Below, in pieces: positions 1 to 12,665 of a stretch of 64,000 bases of DNA. Source of the stretch: Psococerastis gibbosa (taxonomy: Eukaryota > Arthropoda > Insecta > Psocodea > Psocidae); contig OZ020484.1 in assembly GCA_963971405.1 (NCBI GenBank), forward strand, positions 19,716,001-19,780,000. The letters run 5' to 3'. The stretch's first letter is position 1. The number at the start of each line of letters is the position of its first letter. A program made the translations under genes and the position numbers. The notes beneath the pieces are model-generated. The model did not search any database and was not told where the DNA came from. It was given only the letters and a program-made list of their open reading frames with translations.

Positions 1-287
1 ACGCAACTTTTAAACAACTTTCAATAATTACGTTTCTTGTAATCACTTTGCTGGTTGGACAAGAATAATAGTTCTGTATTAATGCATTAATTTTACTAAA
101 AAAATAGAGTATAGAGTAATAGTAATAAATAGTAAAGTAAAGTAATAAGTAAAAGTAATAAGTAAAAGTAATAAGTAAAAGTAATAAGTAAAAGTAATAA
201 GTAAAAGCAATAAATAGTATAGAGTATGATAACAACACTGGCTATAGAGTAATATTATTACTATGAGCAGTAGATACCCCACCACAA
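1..287. repeat. AT-rich stretch with a 13-bp tandem repeat
   Basis: Five exact copies of GTAATAAGTAAAA occupy 142-206, with decayed units on both sides (AGTAAAGTAA and GCAATAAATAG). The predicted minus-strand peptide over it is only a low-complexity Leu/Tyr run from the repeat. No gene is seen here. Confidence 0.85.
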
Positions 288-1210
288 ATTATTGCTTTCC
301 AATTTATACGTAGTATAAGGAAAGCTTTGTGATGGTCGAAATTTTTGATTTCGCGATTTCAACGGATTTACACGTTACCAGGTCCCAGGAACCCAAAAAA
401 GTGGTTTTTACGAAATGTCTGTCTGTCGCTCTGTCTGTCTGTCTGTCTGTCTGTATGTATGTATGTCTGTCTGTCTGCCTGTCTGCCTGTCTGTTGATCT
501 ATTTTCGGGCAAACTACTGGGTAGATTTGGGTGAAATTTGGCATGTAGGTTCACAAAAATCATACCTCAGGACCATTTTTTTTATTTTGGGCCAACTCAA
601 TTTGGGGGGGTTTTATTCTCAAAAAAACTCCAAATAAAACGTCTAAAAAAATTATTTCTCAAAAACGGCTCCAACGATTTCTTTTAAATTCTCATATATT
701 GTAGTCTTTATTAATGTTTTGACAAAATGCGGGGTTCACTGGCCCATATATTTTGCTTCTGGGGGTAAAAAAATAAAAATAACTTAATTTTAATGAAAAA
801 TGACTAAAAAATAATTTTTCTGCGAAACCTTTCTATCGATGATTTCTACCTTCAGGCATGTTTTAGGCGTTAAATTGAGTAACGAAACCGGATAGGTTGC
901 TTTCCCAAAAAAATATTTGGTTTTGCACAAAAAAAATTTTTTTTTTTTAATGATAGAAAATTCGCGCTCAAATGCATTGCGTGCCCTGCCATTAATGCTG
1001 TGTGGTAATTAATGTGTTGGTCGGACCTATCTAGAATTAACCACACTTCCAGTGACGTCAGGTGGACAACCCCCCCCCCCCCCCCCCCCCGAGATATCGG
1101 AAATTTAACCACTGGAAAATTATTTACCATGAAATTACTCATATTCTCTATCTACTAATGTTGATAAATTGGAAAGCATGTTCGAGTAAACTCGGACCGG
1201 TTCTTGTAAT
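288..1210 (+). repeat. R1 interspersed repeat with TGTC run, copy 1
   Basis: It starts near TTATTGCTTTCCAATTTAT and ends near ATAAATTGGAAAGCATG, followed by a CGAGTAAACTCG hairpin and GGACCGGTTCTT. Copies at 4008-4978 and 51867-52726 share the order: a GGAAAGCTTTGTGATGG start, AACGGATTTACACGTT, a TGTC microsatellite (417-495), GGGCAAACTACT, several T/A-rich blocks, then a poly-C or poly-G run. The inner ends form an inverted repeat of about 15 bp. No transposase is present, so it is probably non-autonomous; the superfamily is not determined. Confidence 0.8.
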
Positions 1211-1391
1211 ATGCTCTTGCCCTGTTGTAATGCTGTTAAATTTATTATATTACAATATATTACAGTTATTGCTAAGGGTCATTTGAATTCTTATAGTATT
1301 CTTTAAGTATACTTTTTACAAACATGTATACATGATGCAGTGAGCCAAATAAGCGTCAATCTTATAAAATTTACTCCGTTTTCTTTGGAAA

Positions 1392-1532
1392 GGCGGGGTT
1401 TCCACATACGTCAATGGTCAATGAGAAATGTGAAATTGACGTTTTAGCAGTCATTAAAGACATACTAAAAATTCTGCTACCACGTCAAAACCATATTTCT
1501 CATTGACCATTGACGTATGTGGAAACCCCGCC
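1392..1532. mobile_element. 141-bp inverted-repeat MITE (GGCGGGGTTTCC ends)
   Basis: The left arm GGCGGGGTTTCCACATACGT and right arm ending ACGTATGTGGAAACCCCGCC are perfect complements for about 39 bp (1392-1430 and 1494-1532). AAA flanks both ends, a possible 3-bp duplication. The termini resemble those of the elements at 14233, 41865 and 45470, suggesting a PIF/Harbinger-type mobilising source (inference). Confidence 0.85.
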
Positions 1533-4007
1533 AAATAATTAAAATCATAAAAAATTGCATACAAGCGACAAATAAAACGCTCATCTCTTGCAAAAATAAC
1601 ATTCCATGAAATATGGTATCCATTTATTAATTTATTCTACGTCTTTGAAATGTACATAGAAAACCACAGAGCTTCAACTGACAGCCAGTCAGCCACGATT
1701 TAAATTTAATTTGCATTGCATGTTGAAATGCTAATACTGCAGCAATAATGCACTCGCAGCCTGCCGCATAAATTTAATTATTAAATTATTAGTAAAATCG
1801 TGAAGCAGAATGTATTATTATCGTTGAATTAATCCAGTTTAGCTTGTTTTACAATGATTATTCATGGTATACTTTGAAAGTTATGAAAAGTCCTTGATCA
1901 AAGATACCTAGTTCGCGGAGGGTATCACAATGTGAATACGCGGAAAGGCGGAAAACTTTGCGGAATGTTTAAAATTTCCCTCCTGTTCTATCCTACTTCC
2001 AGCTCAGTGAGTTTCTTCCTTTTAGTTAGCCTATAATCAGACTATGAGGGGTGTCTACTTTCCTGAATTGCTGAGGTAGGCATATCACGTTCCTACGATA
2101 AAAATTCGGAATATTCAGGGATCTGTATTCATTTGTTAACATATGATTGTGTAGTTGGCTTTTATGTACCTATATATGCTTAAAAAAAGTTGGTGCAAAG
2201 TTGAGTAGAAGGAAAATTTAAAAAAAGCCGAGAAATAGTGAGGTTCACGCTATTTGATAAAGATTAAAGTGATATAGACGAAGATTCACATAACTGCAAA
2301 CTAGGGGAAATGGGCCCGAAATATAGATTGTTTTAACTGTTTTTAACAATTTGACACTGTCTTGTAATGCTTAGATTTTGCAGACGAAGAATTATTAGTA
2401 CAATATAACTGCTGTTTGGTGGGTTTGGGTGTTTAACCTGGGTGAAAATATATATAATATATATACTATATATATAATAATAGTTTAATGTATGGTTCGA
2501 CGGCGTGAGGCTCGCTTCTCTACATGATCGGTTCTAAATTAAATCGGCTTATACAATACAATATATATATCCGTTAAATTATACAATAAAAGTAAAGTAT
2601 AAAATAAATTCGTCGAAGTTAAATTGTAATGTTTAAATTAAATAGGTAATGAACGTAGCACATCCTGATGGCTACCAACTTTCTACAGTGCATTCACATT
2701 AGGTACATACCTGCAAGGCGTTTCTTACAAAGTTAATTGCAATCAATTTTGTTGTTTTATTTTTTGGTTTGGGATGTGTGGCTCTTCTACCAGATCTAAA
2801 TTTGGTTATTTCGAAATTTGGCTGTTGAACGTTGCTGGCATCTGGTTTAATAAATAAGCGCGAAATAGTTTTTTAAGTGTAATATTTTAATTTTTTGTAA
2901 AAATTTGATTTAATTTTCTGTCAACATTTGATTTAATTTTTTGTTCAGTACCGGTAGAAGACTTATTAGAAATTAATTCTTAATTTTAATTTTTAATTAC
3001 TGCTGCATATATAGTAAGTAATTGAACACAATTAAGTACAATATTAAAAAAACTGGTAGAGGATGCTCTCTCTCTCTCTTGAAGACGGCTTAGTTTCGGA
3101 TTTTGTGGTCAGAAACATGTCGGGCAGCCGCTTTTTTCAAATAGAATTAGGCGGGCTGGCAGAAGATATTACATTCTATGTTGAGTTTCGAATCTTGACT
3201 TTTCATTTTGGGGTCCAGATCTCTACCAGCTGACCTATTCCATACCAATCCCTATAGTTCATTTCGTACCAATTGAGGTGAAAACTCGAATTGTTAGGAG
3301 CTTTATATAATACTGACATTAGACAAATCACTTTAAAATCTAATTGAAAATCGCATTTTTTTTCTATCATTTGTATTTATTGTGATTTTAATGAAGTCGG
3401 TATTGCAGTAGTAGTAAGCCCTGTCACAATATATTCATAAATATAGAGTTCAATGACTGCATTTAAAACCCTGGAATTTGAAATCACCATAAAGTATATC
3501 TGGGAAATCCATCCAGTTTATTGGAAATCGGAAGTAGATCTTCTACAATCAGAAAATGATAAAAATGGCGTAATCCTCCAAGGAGCTATCTTGAGCAAAA
3601 GGATGCACTGCTTTCTGCCTGCCTGCTGGACTTGGGCAAACAAATCGAGTCAACAGAGCCTTCTTTCGTTTTTACGGTGGATGAAAATCCGCTCTCTCCT
3701 TCCTTTCTCCTCAAGCGTCTTCTTGATTGCTACTACCGTTTGCTTATCATACATTGTTTGTCTTCAATTTATAGTCTCAGCGGTACATAAGGTTGTTGAA
3801 TGAATAGTACACTGGCCGTTGGACCAAATTACTCATAGAACCTGGGCTTGAATCCGTACATGAAAAGGCACCTGTTTGTAATGTCACCATCTTAGAGGTT
3901 ACTACCTAAGTATAATTTGCAGTGATTCATTTGACGAAGCTGAACGGAAAAATCGGATATTGCCCAGGAAGTGTAAAATGTAGCCTATCTGTACTTGCTT
4001 TACTGGT
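1533..4007. other. Gene-free flank, mostly unrecognised
   Basis: Nothing coding can be supported. There is an AT microsatellite at about 2446-2482 and a CT run at 3067-3080. 2310-2440 has a faint resemblance to the hAT-like filler seen near 49100. The 116-codon open frame at 3453-3803 has no recognisable domain and looks like chance. Confidence 0.5.
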
Positions 4008-4140
4008 TTTTGCTATCCAATTTATAGGCCTACGTATGTATAAGGAAAGCTTTGTGATGGTCGAAATTTTCGATTCCGAGATTTTAACGGATTTACACGT
4101 TCTCAGGTCCCAGGAACCCAAAAAAGTGGTTTTTACGAAA

Positions 4141-4183
<43 letters not shown>

Positions 4184-4978
4184 TCGTCGATTACCGGGCA
4201 AACTACTCGGTCGATTTTGATGAAATTTGTCATGTAGGTTTATAAAAATCATACCTTGGGACTATTTTTTTATTTTGGGCTAACTCAATTTGGGGGGTTT
4301 TTATTTTCAAAAAACAGGCGGGGGGGAGACATTAAGCCCCGCCTGGGGTGGTGGGCAACAGCCAGCCGCCCTTACAGACGAGAGGAGATACTACTGTCGC
4401 GCATGCGTCTGGGCCACTCCAGGCTTACCCACGGCCACCTTATGGCAGGTGAACCGCCTCCGAACTGCCAGTTTTGTAGCGTACCACTGTCGGTGGAGCA
4501 CATCATACTGGCCTGCCCGAGTTACGCTGGCCCCAGAGCCCTTCTGCCGCTCCCCCTCACTCTGCAACACCTGCTGGGAAATGACGAGAAGGTAACCTCT
4601 CTCGTCATAAAATTTCTAATGTCAACCCCCCTCTTCGGAACACTCTGAGAAGGGTTGGGTTTGGCGCGATAACAACATGAGCGCGGAAGCCCAAAACGGG
4701 CAGAGGGCCTAGCATATTATAAAAAAAAAAAAAAAAAAAAAAAAATTAATGTTGACAAAATTCGGGGAGTCGCTTGCCCCTTGATAGTTTGCTTCTGGGG
4801 GTAAAAAAATAAAAATAACTAAATTTTAATGAAAAATGACTGAAAAATAATTTTTCTGCGAAACCTTTCTATCGCTGATTTCTACCTTCAGGCATGTTTT
4901 AGGTGTTAAATTGAGTAACGAAACCGGATTTGTTGCTATCCCAAAAAAATATTTTTTTTGCACAAAATATTATTTTTT
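4008..4978 (+). repeat. R1 interspersed repeat, copy 2, interrupted
   Basis: It matches copy 1 from TATAAGGAAAGCTTTGTGAT (about 4040) through the TGTC run (4140-4183) and on to about 4978. Around 4312-4746 it is interrupted by a poly-A-tailed retrotransposon fragment; relative to copy 1 about 120 bp of R1 is missing at the insertion point. The distal hairpin end is absent. Confidence 0.8.
4317..4745 (+). mobile_element. 3' end of a non-LTR retrotransposon with poly-A tail
   Basis: The C-terminal end of a LINE ORF2 is readable to a TGA at 4646-4648: RREEILLSRMRLGHSRLTHG, then HLMAGEPPPNCQFCSVPLSV, EHIILACPSY and FGTL. Cx2C followed by H-x4-C is the zinc-knuckle end found after the RNase H region in several insect LINE clades. 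A short GC-rich 3' UTR and a run of A (to about 4744) follow. It is 5'-truncated, as expected of incomplete target-primed reverse transcription, and sits inside R1 copy 2. Confidence 0.88.
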
Positions 4979-6059
4979 GAACATACAACCTCCCAAAACC
5001 TCCCAATGCAATCACGGTTAGGACCAGACTTTTAAGCATCCTATCTGCCTCACAAGGGCAGGGGGTTGACGCCACAATAACTAACCTGTAACCTGACGGT
5101 GTTATAGTCTGCCTCAAACTTATTCCTATAACATTTGCTCCTCGGACGGATATGTCCGGCACGCTTCCTCATACTAGGCTAAATACAGGATAATGTTGTG
5201 TTTTCGGCACGCCATTGTATCTGCCAATCCTGCATACTATAAGATTCAAATGACTTAAGTTCCAATTTGGTAAACATCAACTGAAATTTCATAAGGGCTT
5301 GTCGCTTACAAACAGTAAACACTTCCTGTTGTCCCTTCCAAAATGTCAAAACATACTGCATGGAATTGGGTCAATTTTAATAGGAGCAAATGTCAGTGTT
5401 AGGGCCGAGGTCTAACAGGAAATAAATATAGGATAAAGGTCACAACCTTTTGAAAAACTCGGACACATATCGTGTCCAGCACTTTTCCTTGCCTTTTAAA
5501 TTTTACTTTTCACCACATTTTAATTCTGGTAAATTTCCATTGTTTCCACTTTCTGTTGTTGAGAAGAGGCCGCTTTATTCATATAGTTTCTAAAAAGCGA
5601 TTAGCGCAATCCCTAAGTTATTAAAGACCAAACTATAAAGGGGATAAATTTGGAAGTCCACTCAAAATTATACCATAAGTAACTTATGTATAAATATCGG
5701 TATTGTGTTAGATTATATTTTTATAAATATACACGGAGATAATTAGTACTTACGAGTAGAATGTGATTTCATAGGCTTATAAGTTAGTTCCAGAGTCGTT
5801 TGAGTGTCTAATTTGCTCTTAATATAGTATTGCTGTCAAATTACTGGGTGCCCGTTTAAGAAACTATTTCTATCTTTCAGAAAAGCTTGAATAATGAGAA
5901 ATATCCGAAATTAGATAATCAAGAAAAATATGGACGCGACAATCTATGCTTATCGCAGGTTCGAGACCCATCAAGTCCAGATTTTTCTTGATTTCGGATG
6001 TAATAGGGAAGTTGCTTCTTCAGCCTAAGTCAATTTAACGACAGATTATATACTATAGT
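4979..6059. other. Gene-free stretch
   Basis: I see no supported feature. The short open frames at 4899-5162 and 5179-5361 on the minus strand have no domain signature. Confidence 0.5.
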
Positions 6060-6298
6060 GAATGTGTGAGAAAATGAGTGTGAGCGTAGATGGTAGCGAA
6101 TGTGAATTAGTCTGACAGTTATCTTGAATGGAAGGTATGACTGATATTCTGTATGAATGTAGTTTACAAAATTATATTTCAATTAAACTATCGTTGATAT
6201 GTACAGTTAGGTGTAAGAGAGGGCCATAGGCCCTAGTCTCGCTGTATCTACATAATTGTTTTTCAATAAAGACTTTATTATTATTATTATTAAACTAG
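6060..6298 (+). mobile_element. 3' UTR stub of a non-LTR retrotransposon
   Basis: GTGTAAGAGAGGGCCATAGG, then TCTCGCTGTATCT, an AATAAA at about 6266 and a terminal (TTA)n run. A related end (CTCTGATCTCGCTGTATCTT) occurs at 28310-28400. Only UTR is left; the clade is not assignable. Confidence 0.6.
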
Positions 6299-7148
6299 GT
6301 ACTTGTAAAATTGATAACTACCGGTACTGAGAAAGGCTTTGTATCTGCAAGGATGCAGTCATCAGATTTCTGTAAAGCTGCAATATACAGTGCATGCACA
6401 TAAGTAAATTAGAGTTAATGCTGTGACATGAAACCACATGAGGTGCATTAACTGGATCTAGGGGGAAATGAAATGAAACTACACACCTTGGTTATTTATG
6501 AAAGTTGTTAATCAAACTAACACTACAGAGCCATGGGAGCATAATCTACCTCTTCCAAACGGCGAATAATGGCTATGTAATCAGACAAAGTTTAGAACCT
6601 AATTTGAAGAAACATTCTCCAGCATAAAAGTTTTGCAGCAAGAAACATAGAAAGCGGGTTTTTGCCAACGGAAGTAATCTTGTCTTAGAACAACAAGCCT
6701 GTACGAGAACCAGCACTGTTTGCAGATTGTATCGAACAAGATGAGCATTAACGAAGTTTACGCTATAACATTACAATTTTCCATGTTTCTTTCTTAATTT
6801 GATGCCTATATAAGATGCAATATTATGAAAACGATAAGTATTTTACATTTAGGGCTGTTCCCATAATCGCGTGAAAAGACTCGGTAATGCATGGCGCCGC
6901 ATTTATTGCTTAAGCATAAGTGTTGATACTCAAGCTTGGTTACTATACCACATACTTCTGACTTTTAAATATGTTTTGATTATTCGATACAAATTTCCCT
7001 TTCTGTGTTGATAAATCGGCAACATTGTGATCATATAAATATAACGAATAGGTATTGTTTATCCTACTAAACGGTAAAGCTAAGACGTGTTTTTACAACA
7101 TGAGAGAAATTATGAAATACATAATGCCAATGTAATGTCGTATATACC
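6299..7148. other. Gene-free stretch
   Basis: AT-rich DNA with no recognised gene, repeat family or RNA gene. Confidence 0.5.
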
Positions 7149-7417
7149 TTAGGCGGTTATTCCACTTGTCACATTTTCTTCATTAAAAAATGATGAGATT
7201 TTTGTGTTAAGGAGACTATCATGTAGATACTTAACTTATCTATGATAAATTAAGTTATAATATGGTAGAGACTTATTATTGATGTCTGCTACTATATCAT
7301 AACTTAATTTATAATAGATAAGTTAAGTATCTACATAATAGTCTCCTTAAGACAGAAATCTCATCATTTTTTAATGCACAAATGAAGAAAAAATGGACAA
7401 GTGGAATAACCGCCTTA
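7149..7417. mobile_element. Foldback MITE, about 270 bp (TAAGGCGGTTATTCCAC ends)
   Basis: Arms of roughly 120 bp each are imperfect inverted copies: GGCGGTTATTCCACTTGTC on the left and GACAAGTGGAATAACCGCC-type sequence on the right, both continuing through AATGATGAGAT, AAGGAGACTAT and AAGTTAAGTATCTAC. The loop is about 30 bp. The 69-codon minus-strand frame across the right arm is an artefact of the arm. Confidence 0.85.
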
Positions 7418-7826
7418 CTGATATGATTTGTTGAACGAATCGCAGTTATTCCTAAATTTGTGAATCCATGCGTAGACTTCCTCTGCAATGGGCAATGGTT
7501 TTGCATTAGAATGCTCAAATTTTAGGCGGGAAACAATCTACATACAGTACATCCATCAACTGGGTGAATTTCCGCTTTACTGGCTCACCTGAAAACGTTT
7601 CACCTGTTCAACTTTGTCTCCTATGCTTATTGTTGAAATTTTTCCGCGCTTTGTTTTGAGTGCTTTCCATTTTCAGTTAATGGTAGGATTATTTTTGCGC
7701 GGTTTCACCGTGAAAATTAGTTTTCGAAAGCAATTACAAATGTAAACCAGCCTATACTGTTAAAATTAAAATTCTTCATTTGACCTCACAGCTAGTAATT
7801 TGAAGGACCTAGGGGCACAAGTTATG

Positions 7827-9060
7827 TAAAATGGAATTAAATGCACTACGCTCTTACTTATGCTGTTCATTATCATAGAAGTCAATATCCATATCATTTT
7901 GACAATGCTGGGATATATGGGAAATGGGTATATCAGCATATTTTCAATTGAGGTTCAAAGTTTAGCCTCTATTTATTTTTGCCATGTGTACCCCTTGGTC
8001 ATTAATTTAAACTTGAACTTTTTGTAATATGGAATTAAATGCACTACGCTGTCACTTATGCTGTTTATTACCTTAGAAGCCAATAGAAAATATATCTATA
8101 TCATTTTGACAATGCTGGGATATATGGGAAATGGGTATATCAGTACATTTTCAGTTGAGGTTCAAAGTTTAGCCTCTATTTATTTTTGCCATGGGTACCC
8201 CTTGGTCATTAATTTAAACTTGAACTTTTTGTAATATGGAATTAAATGCACTACGCTGTCACTTATGCTGTTCATTACCTTAGAAGCCAATAGAAAATAT
8301 ATCTATATCATTTTGACAATGCTGGGATATATGGGAAATTGGTATATCAGTACATTTTCAATTGAGGTTCAAAGTTTAGCCTCTATTTATTTTTGCCATG
8401 TGTACCCCTTGGTCATTAATTTAAACTTGAACTTTTTGTAATATGGAATTAAATGCACTACGCTGTCACTTATGCTGTTCATTACCTTAGAAGCCAATAG
8501 AAAATATATCTATATCATTTTGACAATGCTGGGATATATGGGAAATGGGTATATCAGTACATTTTCAATTGAGGTTCAAAGTTTAGCCTCTATTTATTTT
8601 TGCCATGTGTACCCCTTGGTCATTAATTTAAACTTGAACTTTTTGTAATATGGAATTAAATGCACTACGCTGTCACGTATGCTGTTCATTACCTTAGAAG
8701 CCAATAGAAAATATATCTATATCATTTTGACAATGCTGGGATATATGGGAAATGGGTATATCAGTACATTTTCAATTGAGGTTCAAAGTTTAGCCTCTAT
8801 TTATTTTTGCCATGTGTACCCCTTGGTCATTAATTTAAACTTGAACTTTTTGTAATATGGAATTAAATGCACTACGCTGTCACTTATGCTGTTCATTACC
8901 TTAGAAGCCAATAGAAAATATATCTATATCATTTTGACAATGCTGGGATATATGGGAAATGGGTATATCAGTACATTTTCAATTGAGGTTCAAAGTTTAG
9001 CCTCTATTTATTTTTGCCATGGGTACCCCTTGGTCTCTAGGCCCTTCATTTAAACGTGAA
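7827..9060 (+). repeat. 207-bp tandem satellite, six units
   Basis: GGAATTAAATGCACTACGC recurs at 7833, 8031, 8238, 8445, 8652 and 8859, giving spacings of 198, 207, 207, 207 and 207. Units are nearly identical (TGACAATGCTGGGATATATG, GAGGTTCAAAGTTTAGCCTC, CCCCTTGGTC in each). Unit 1 lacks the CAATAGAAAATATATCT-type segment and the last unit ends with a variant CTCTAGGCCC junction, so the edges are diverged and the middle homogenised. Confidence 0.95.
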
Positions 9061-9930
9061 CTATACCAACGATACCATCGGTTTTTGTAACGTTTACAAG
9101 AAATGTTTTCATGCTGTTTTGGTGATTGTAATGCAATTGCATACAATATAGTATACAGGCACATGTCCGAAATGTCTATCCGTTTTTACCCCTGTTATGA
9201 ATTGCCTCATAAGTGAAATTATGTTATCATAGCCTAATTAATATGCTGGCAAAATTGAGTATTATTATGGTTAGTTACATAAACTTCCTGCTTGTAGTAC
9301 TGTAGCGCAGCATAAACAAAACCTCACCAAATAAATAGATATATTGTAGTATGTCTTTAAGGTTTGGCAAAAGTCCCAACGTAAAGCCTGTCGTTCATAA
9401 CATGTTGCAGGGTATTTTAATATTAAAAGAAGGTACTATGTGGCTATACGTGTACGTCATAGATTGTAGCGATATAATAATAAATGTCTTAAGCGGCGTT
9501 TTGGAGAACTATAAAATTTGTCTTATGACATGAATGAGCAAACTGAACCACACATGTAGTAGGCTACTGTGTGCGCACACTAATAAAAACTCGAAGCAAA
9601 GTCGTCAGTTTTATATCTTGATGGATGACTCGGAGAAGAATATAATAATAAAATTTTAGTATGATACTAGGGAGAGTTATGTGTAATATCACGGGGCAGG
9701 TGTTCGGGATAGCCCAACTTTGACTTTGAGCCTTTGAAAACCTCTTACCTCCACTATCTCCGTGGGCTTTCCTCCTCTTCCTCAATAATTTCACCGTTAT
9801 TGATTGCACTGTATAGGTGCAGAACGCTTCATAACCTCCATTGCTAATGTCCTCACTAATCCACACACTCGCGTAGTACGACAGTATAACCTTTAGTAAC
9901 TTAAATCCAATTTATTACAGTCTTATATGG

Positions 9931-9962
<32 letters not shown>

Positions 9963-12340
9963 GGAGACCGTTATCAATATGGCTGCTAGTGTAGCCTGTA
10001 CAAGATAAGTACGCAATTCGGCGGGGAAATAGCCTGCACAAGCTAATTACTAAACTACAGAGATTTTGACCGGGTCCAGGTATCCGCTTTGCTATGCTGC
10101 AATGTGGAAGACTTTGATATTTTTTGCGTTGGTACATATCTCTGATAGTTGGCTTATGGTTAACGGGTGCCTCGTAAGGCATATTATGACTCCCGCCGCT
10201 CCAGTTCTATTATATTTCTATGTATTCAACGCTCAACGGTCAAGGCCACAACCCTCCGATTTGGCCTTAAAGAAGAAGTTGTCTACAACTACCGTACATA
10301 AGGACTTCGATGGCATAGTGGTAGCTTGTTCGTAGTTGTGCGAGTCGCTACACATCATGCGATCGGTGACCTGTCGTAACTCAACACAGCTATTATCTAC
10401 AGAGGCGACTGAAGAGGTTATTCGGATACATTCATTGAATTGTTTGTATGTGAATAATCGTTTTATATTAAAAAATATATATACAATATATATATTTCGG
10501 AAATCTCACAAATAACTAAATAAGAGACTTCATATTCTATTAATGAATTAATATGTATGCATACTATATATGTAGTTAATATATACTGTATACATTGAAC
10601 GTAAATGTTATTTATATAAATGAAAATAAATAAACCCCTTACCATCATTAGTCTTCGAAGTATAACATAATAATTGTTATCGTTGAATCATTTTCTTTTT
10701 CTTCCTTTTTTTTCTTAACGATTATTTGGGTTTTACTAGTAATTCGGGTTGTTATAACAAGTTTTTCTAAAAGTTTTCGTTATTTCTTGTTTATATACCT
10801 TTAGAGTTAGGATAATTGAAGCTATAATTTCCATTGAAATCAATACATCAACATTCTGTGAAGGTTGTGAATCAGCAATTTACAACCATTGTTCCTCCGT
10901 GCTTTACTAGGACCGTTAAAACAGTAAAAACCTCGGTTCCTCGGGCCATACATGTCCGTAATGATAATGAAGCACCAGTAGAATCCGGGCTGATGGACCG
11001 TGGTCGAAATGAAAGCGAACTTCTAGTTTCAGGAAATTGAAACTTGCCATGATATTAATGATTAAACGCCTTATCCTATTCTATTTTGCATCCAGTGTCT
11101 CCATTCCATAATTGATAGTGGACTATTCCTATTCATCTAAGGGTGACTTTTCTACCACAGAAAGGGCCCCCACACAATTCCGGCCCACGGGCCTCCACAA
11201 GGCCAAACACCTCCACAAGACCAAAGTTTTGCGCATGCGCCGATCCAAATCCCCAGTAAATTTCTCCTTGGATTTAATTTATCGAGTTGATTTTCTTAAT
11301 TCGATTTTACCGTTGGGCGGTAGTAAATTACATGTGCCCTCTATAAATCCCATCGCCTCAGCATAAATAATCATGGGGGTGAGATTATTTTATGAGCTTA
11401 TACGCTGAGTTATCTCTATTAAAGTACAACATTTTTTTAATCCTATTAAGTACGGTATGGGATTACTTTGCTTATCTCTTACTTACTCAGAAGCTTGTGA
11501 ATTTTTTTTTAAAGCCCTCACTCAAAATGTGTTTTTTATTTGTTTTGTTTTTATTATACAATTTGTATGAGATAAAAACATTGGGACCTATTTGTGGAAG
11601 CTTATATCCTCAATATTGTTATTGTATGTTGTCATATACAACAATTGAAGGTACCGAGTACCTATTTAACTCTAGCTCTAAAAGCTGTATAGTCACAAGA
11701 AAACCTATACAGTAAGTAAGGGAATTACATAGATGCTCTTATGTTGAAATCTCTCCCTTACAATACAATGCACTTCACGATGTGGTACACAAGGCGAAAA
11801 TTGTAAATATATTATTAAAGAACGAATTTCTTGAATTATTTAGTAAACAAGGAATGGTTGAGTAATTTGGTAGATTCTAATTACTTTCTTTCCCTCACAT
11901 CCGCAATGATGTGAAGGTTGCCAGTTGAAAAATTAATAAATAACGCAACATTTTGCAAGAAAATACATTTTCTCACTTTAACTATTATTAGGTCTACTTC
12001 GGAAACTCCCGATAATGTGCATTTAGCCAATTTTATAGAATAGAAGTTAAACAGTAGGAGTAATAGACGGCTTTTAAAGAAAACTTGAATTTTTCGTCTG
12101 ACAACTTTCATATCTTTGCGGCTGTAGAACGAGAAATAAATTAATTTCGTCAAAAATACACGAACATTTCTTGTTTACAAAATATCTTGAAATGTCTCCC
12201 TTAACACTTGAAACATACTTACTTACTTCGTGTGTCCATGGAAACACGCATTTAAATGGGTTGTCCAAAATCGAGCAGCTTGGACGGCTTTGTCGTTTGC
12301 TTCATGCAGGTCGTCAATTGTGATGACAGTAGCGGGCAGA
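9061..12340. other. Gene-free flank with microsatellites and one repeat
   Basis: It has TA runs at about 9930-9962 and 10478-10495, and a dispersed repeat at 10299-10450 (listed separately). The remaining open frames lack domains. 10980-11030 contains GAATCCGGGCTGATGGACCG, also seen in the foldback at 24262. Confidence 0.5.
10299..10450 (+). repeat. SINE-like dispersed repeat, copy 1
   Basis: GATGGCATAGTGGTAGC resembles a Pol III A box. It shares GTCGTAAC, ACAGAGG(C/T)GACTGAAG and TCGGATACATTCATT with 63800-63930. No clear B box is seen, so the SINE assignment is tentative. Confidence 0.45.
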
Positions 12341-12665
12341 CCAGCAGCCTGATCGAGGCGATTATAATACCTGGGTTAAATAAATACCCTAGGATTATAA
12401 CTGTAAACAAACAAATTTTGAATAGCACTTTCCATTATAAAATTATCTTGTTTACATTTTTATTACCAGGGGATTAAATAAATACCGGTATTATAATCAC
12501 CTCGATCAGCAGTCTGATCGAGGCGTTTATAATACCGGGGTTAAATAAATACCCTAGGATTATAACTGTAAACAAACAAATTTTGAATAGCACTTTCCAT
12601 TATAAAATTATCTTGTTTACCAGTGGATTAAATAAATACCGGTATCCGATCAGGTTGCTGCAGGT
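12341..12665. mobile_element. Two tandem foldback elements (CTGATCGAGGCG arms)
   Basis: Each unit starts CTGATCGAGGCG(A/T)TTATAATACC and ends with its complement; inside are AACAAACAAATTTTGAATAG and ATTATCTTGTTTAC. Unit 1 is about 12345-12510 and unit 2 about 12511-12665, joined head to tail at CGATCAGCAGTCTGATCG. A third copy is at 16640-16815. Confidence 0.8.

Noticed and set aside
329-637. 102-codon frame with Cys/Leu/Ser/Val repeats
   Set aside because: Translation of the TGTC microsatellite in the R1 repeat; the same occurs at 3922-4245 and 52415-52603.
2310-2440. hAT-like filler fragment
   Set aside because: Only short phrases (TGCTTAGATTTTGCAGACGA, ATATAACTGCTGT) resemble 49125-49165; no termini, so not listed as an element.
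3453-3803. 116-codon plus-strand frame
   Set aside because: No family signature, no promoter or splice support, and no partner exon visible.
7827-9060. CRISPR-like array
   Set aside because: Units are contiguous 207-bp satellite repeats with no unique spacers, in an animal-type genome.
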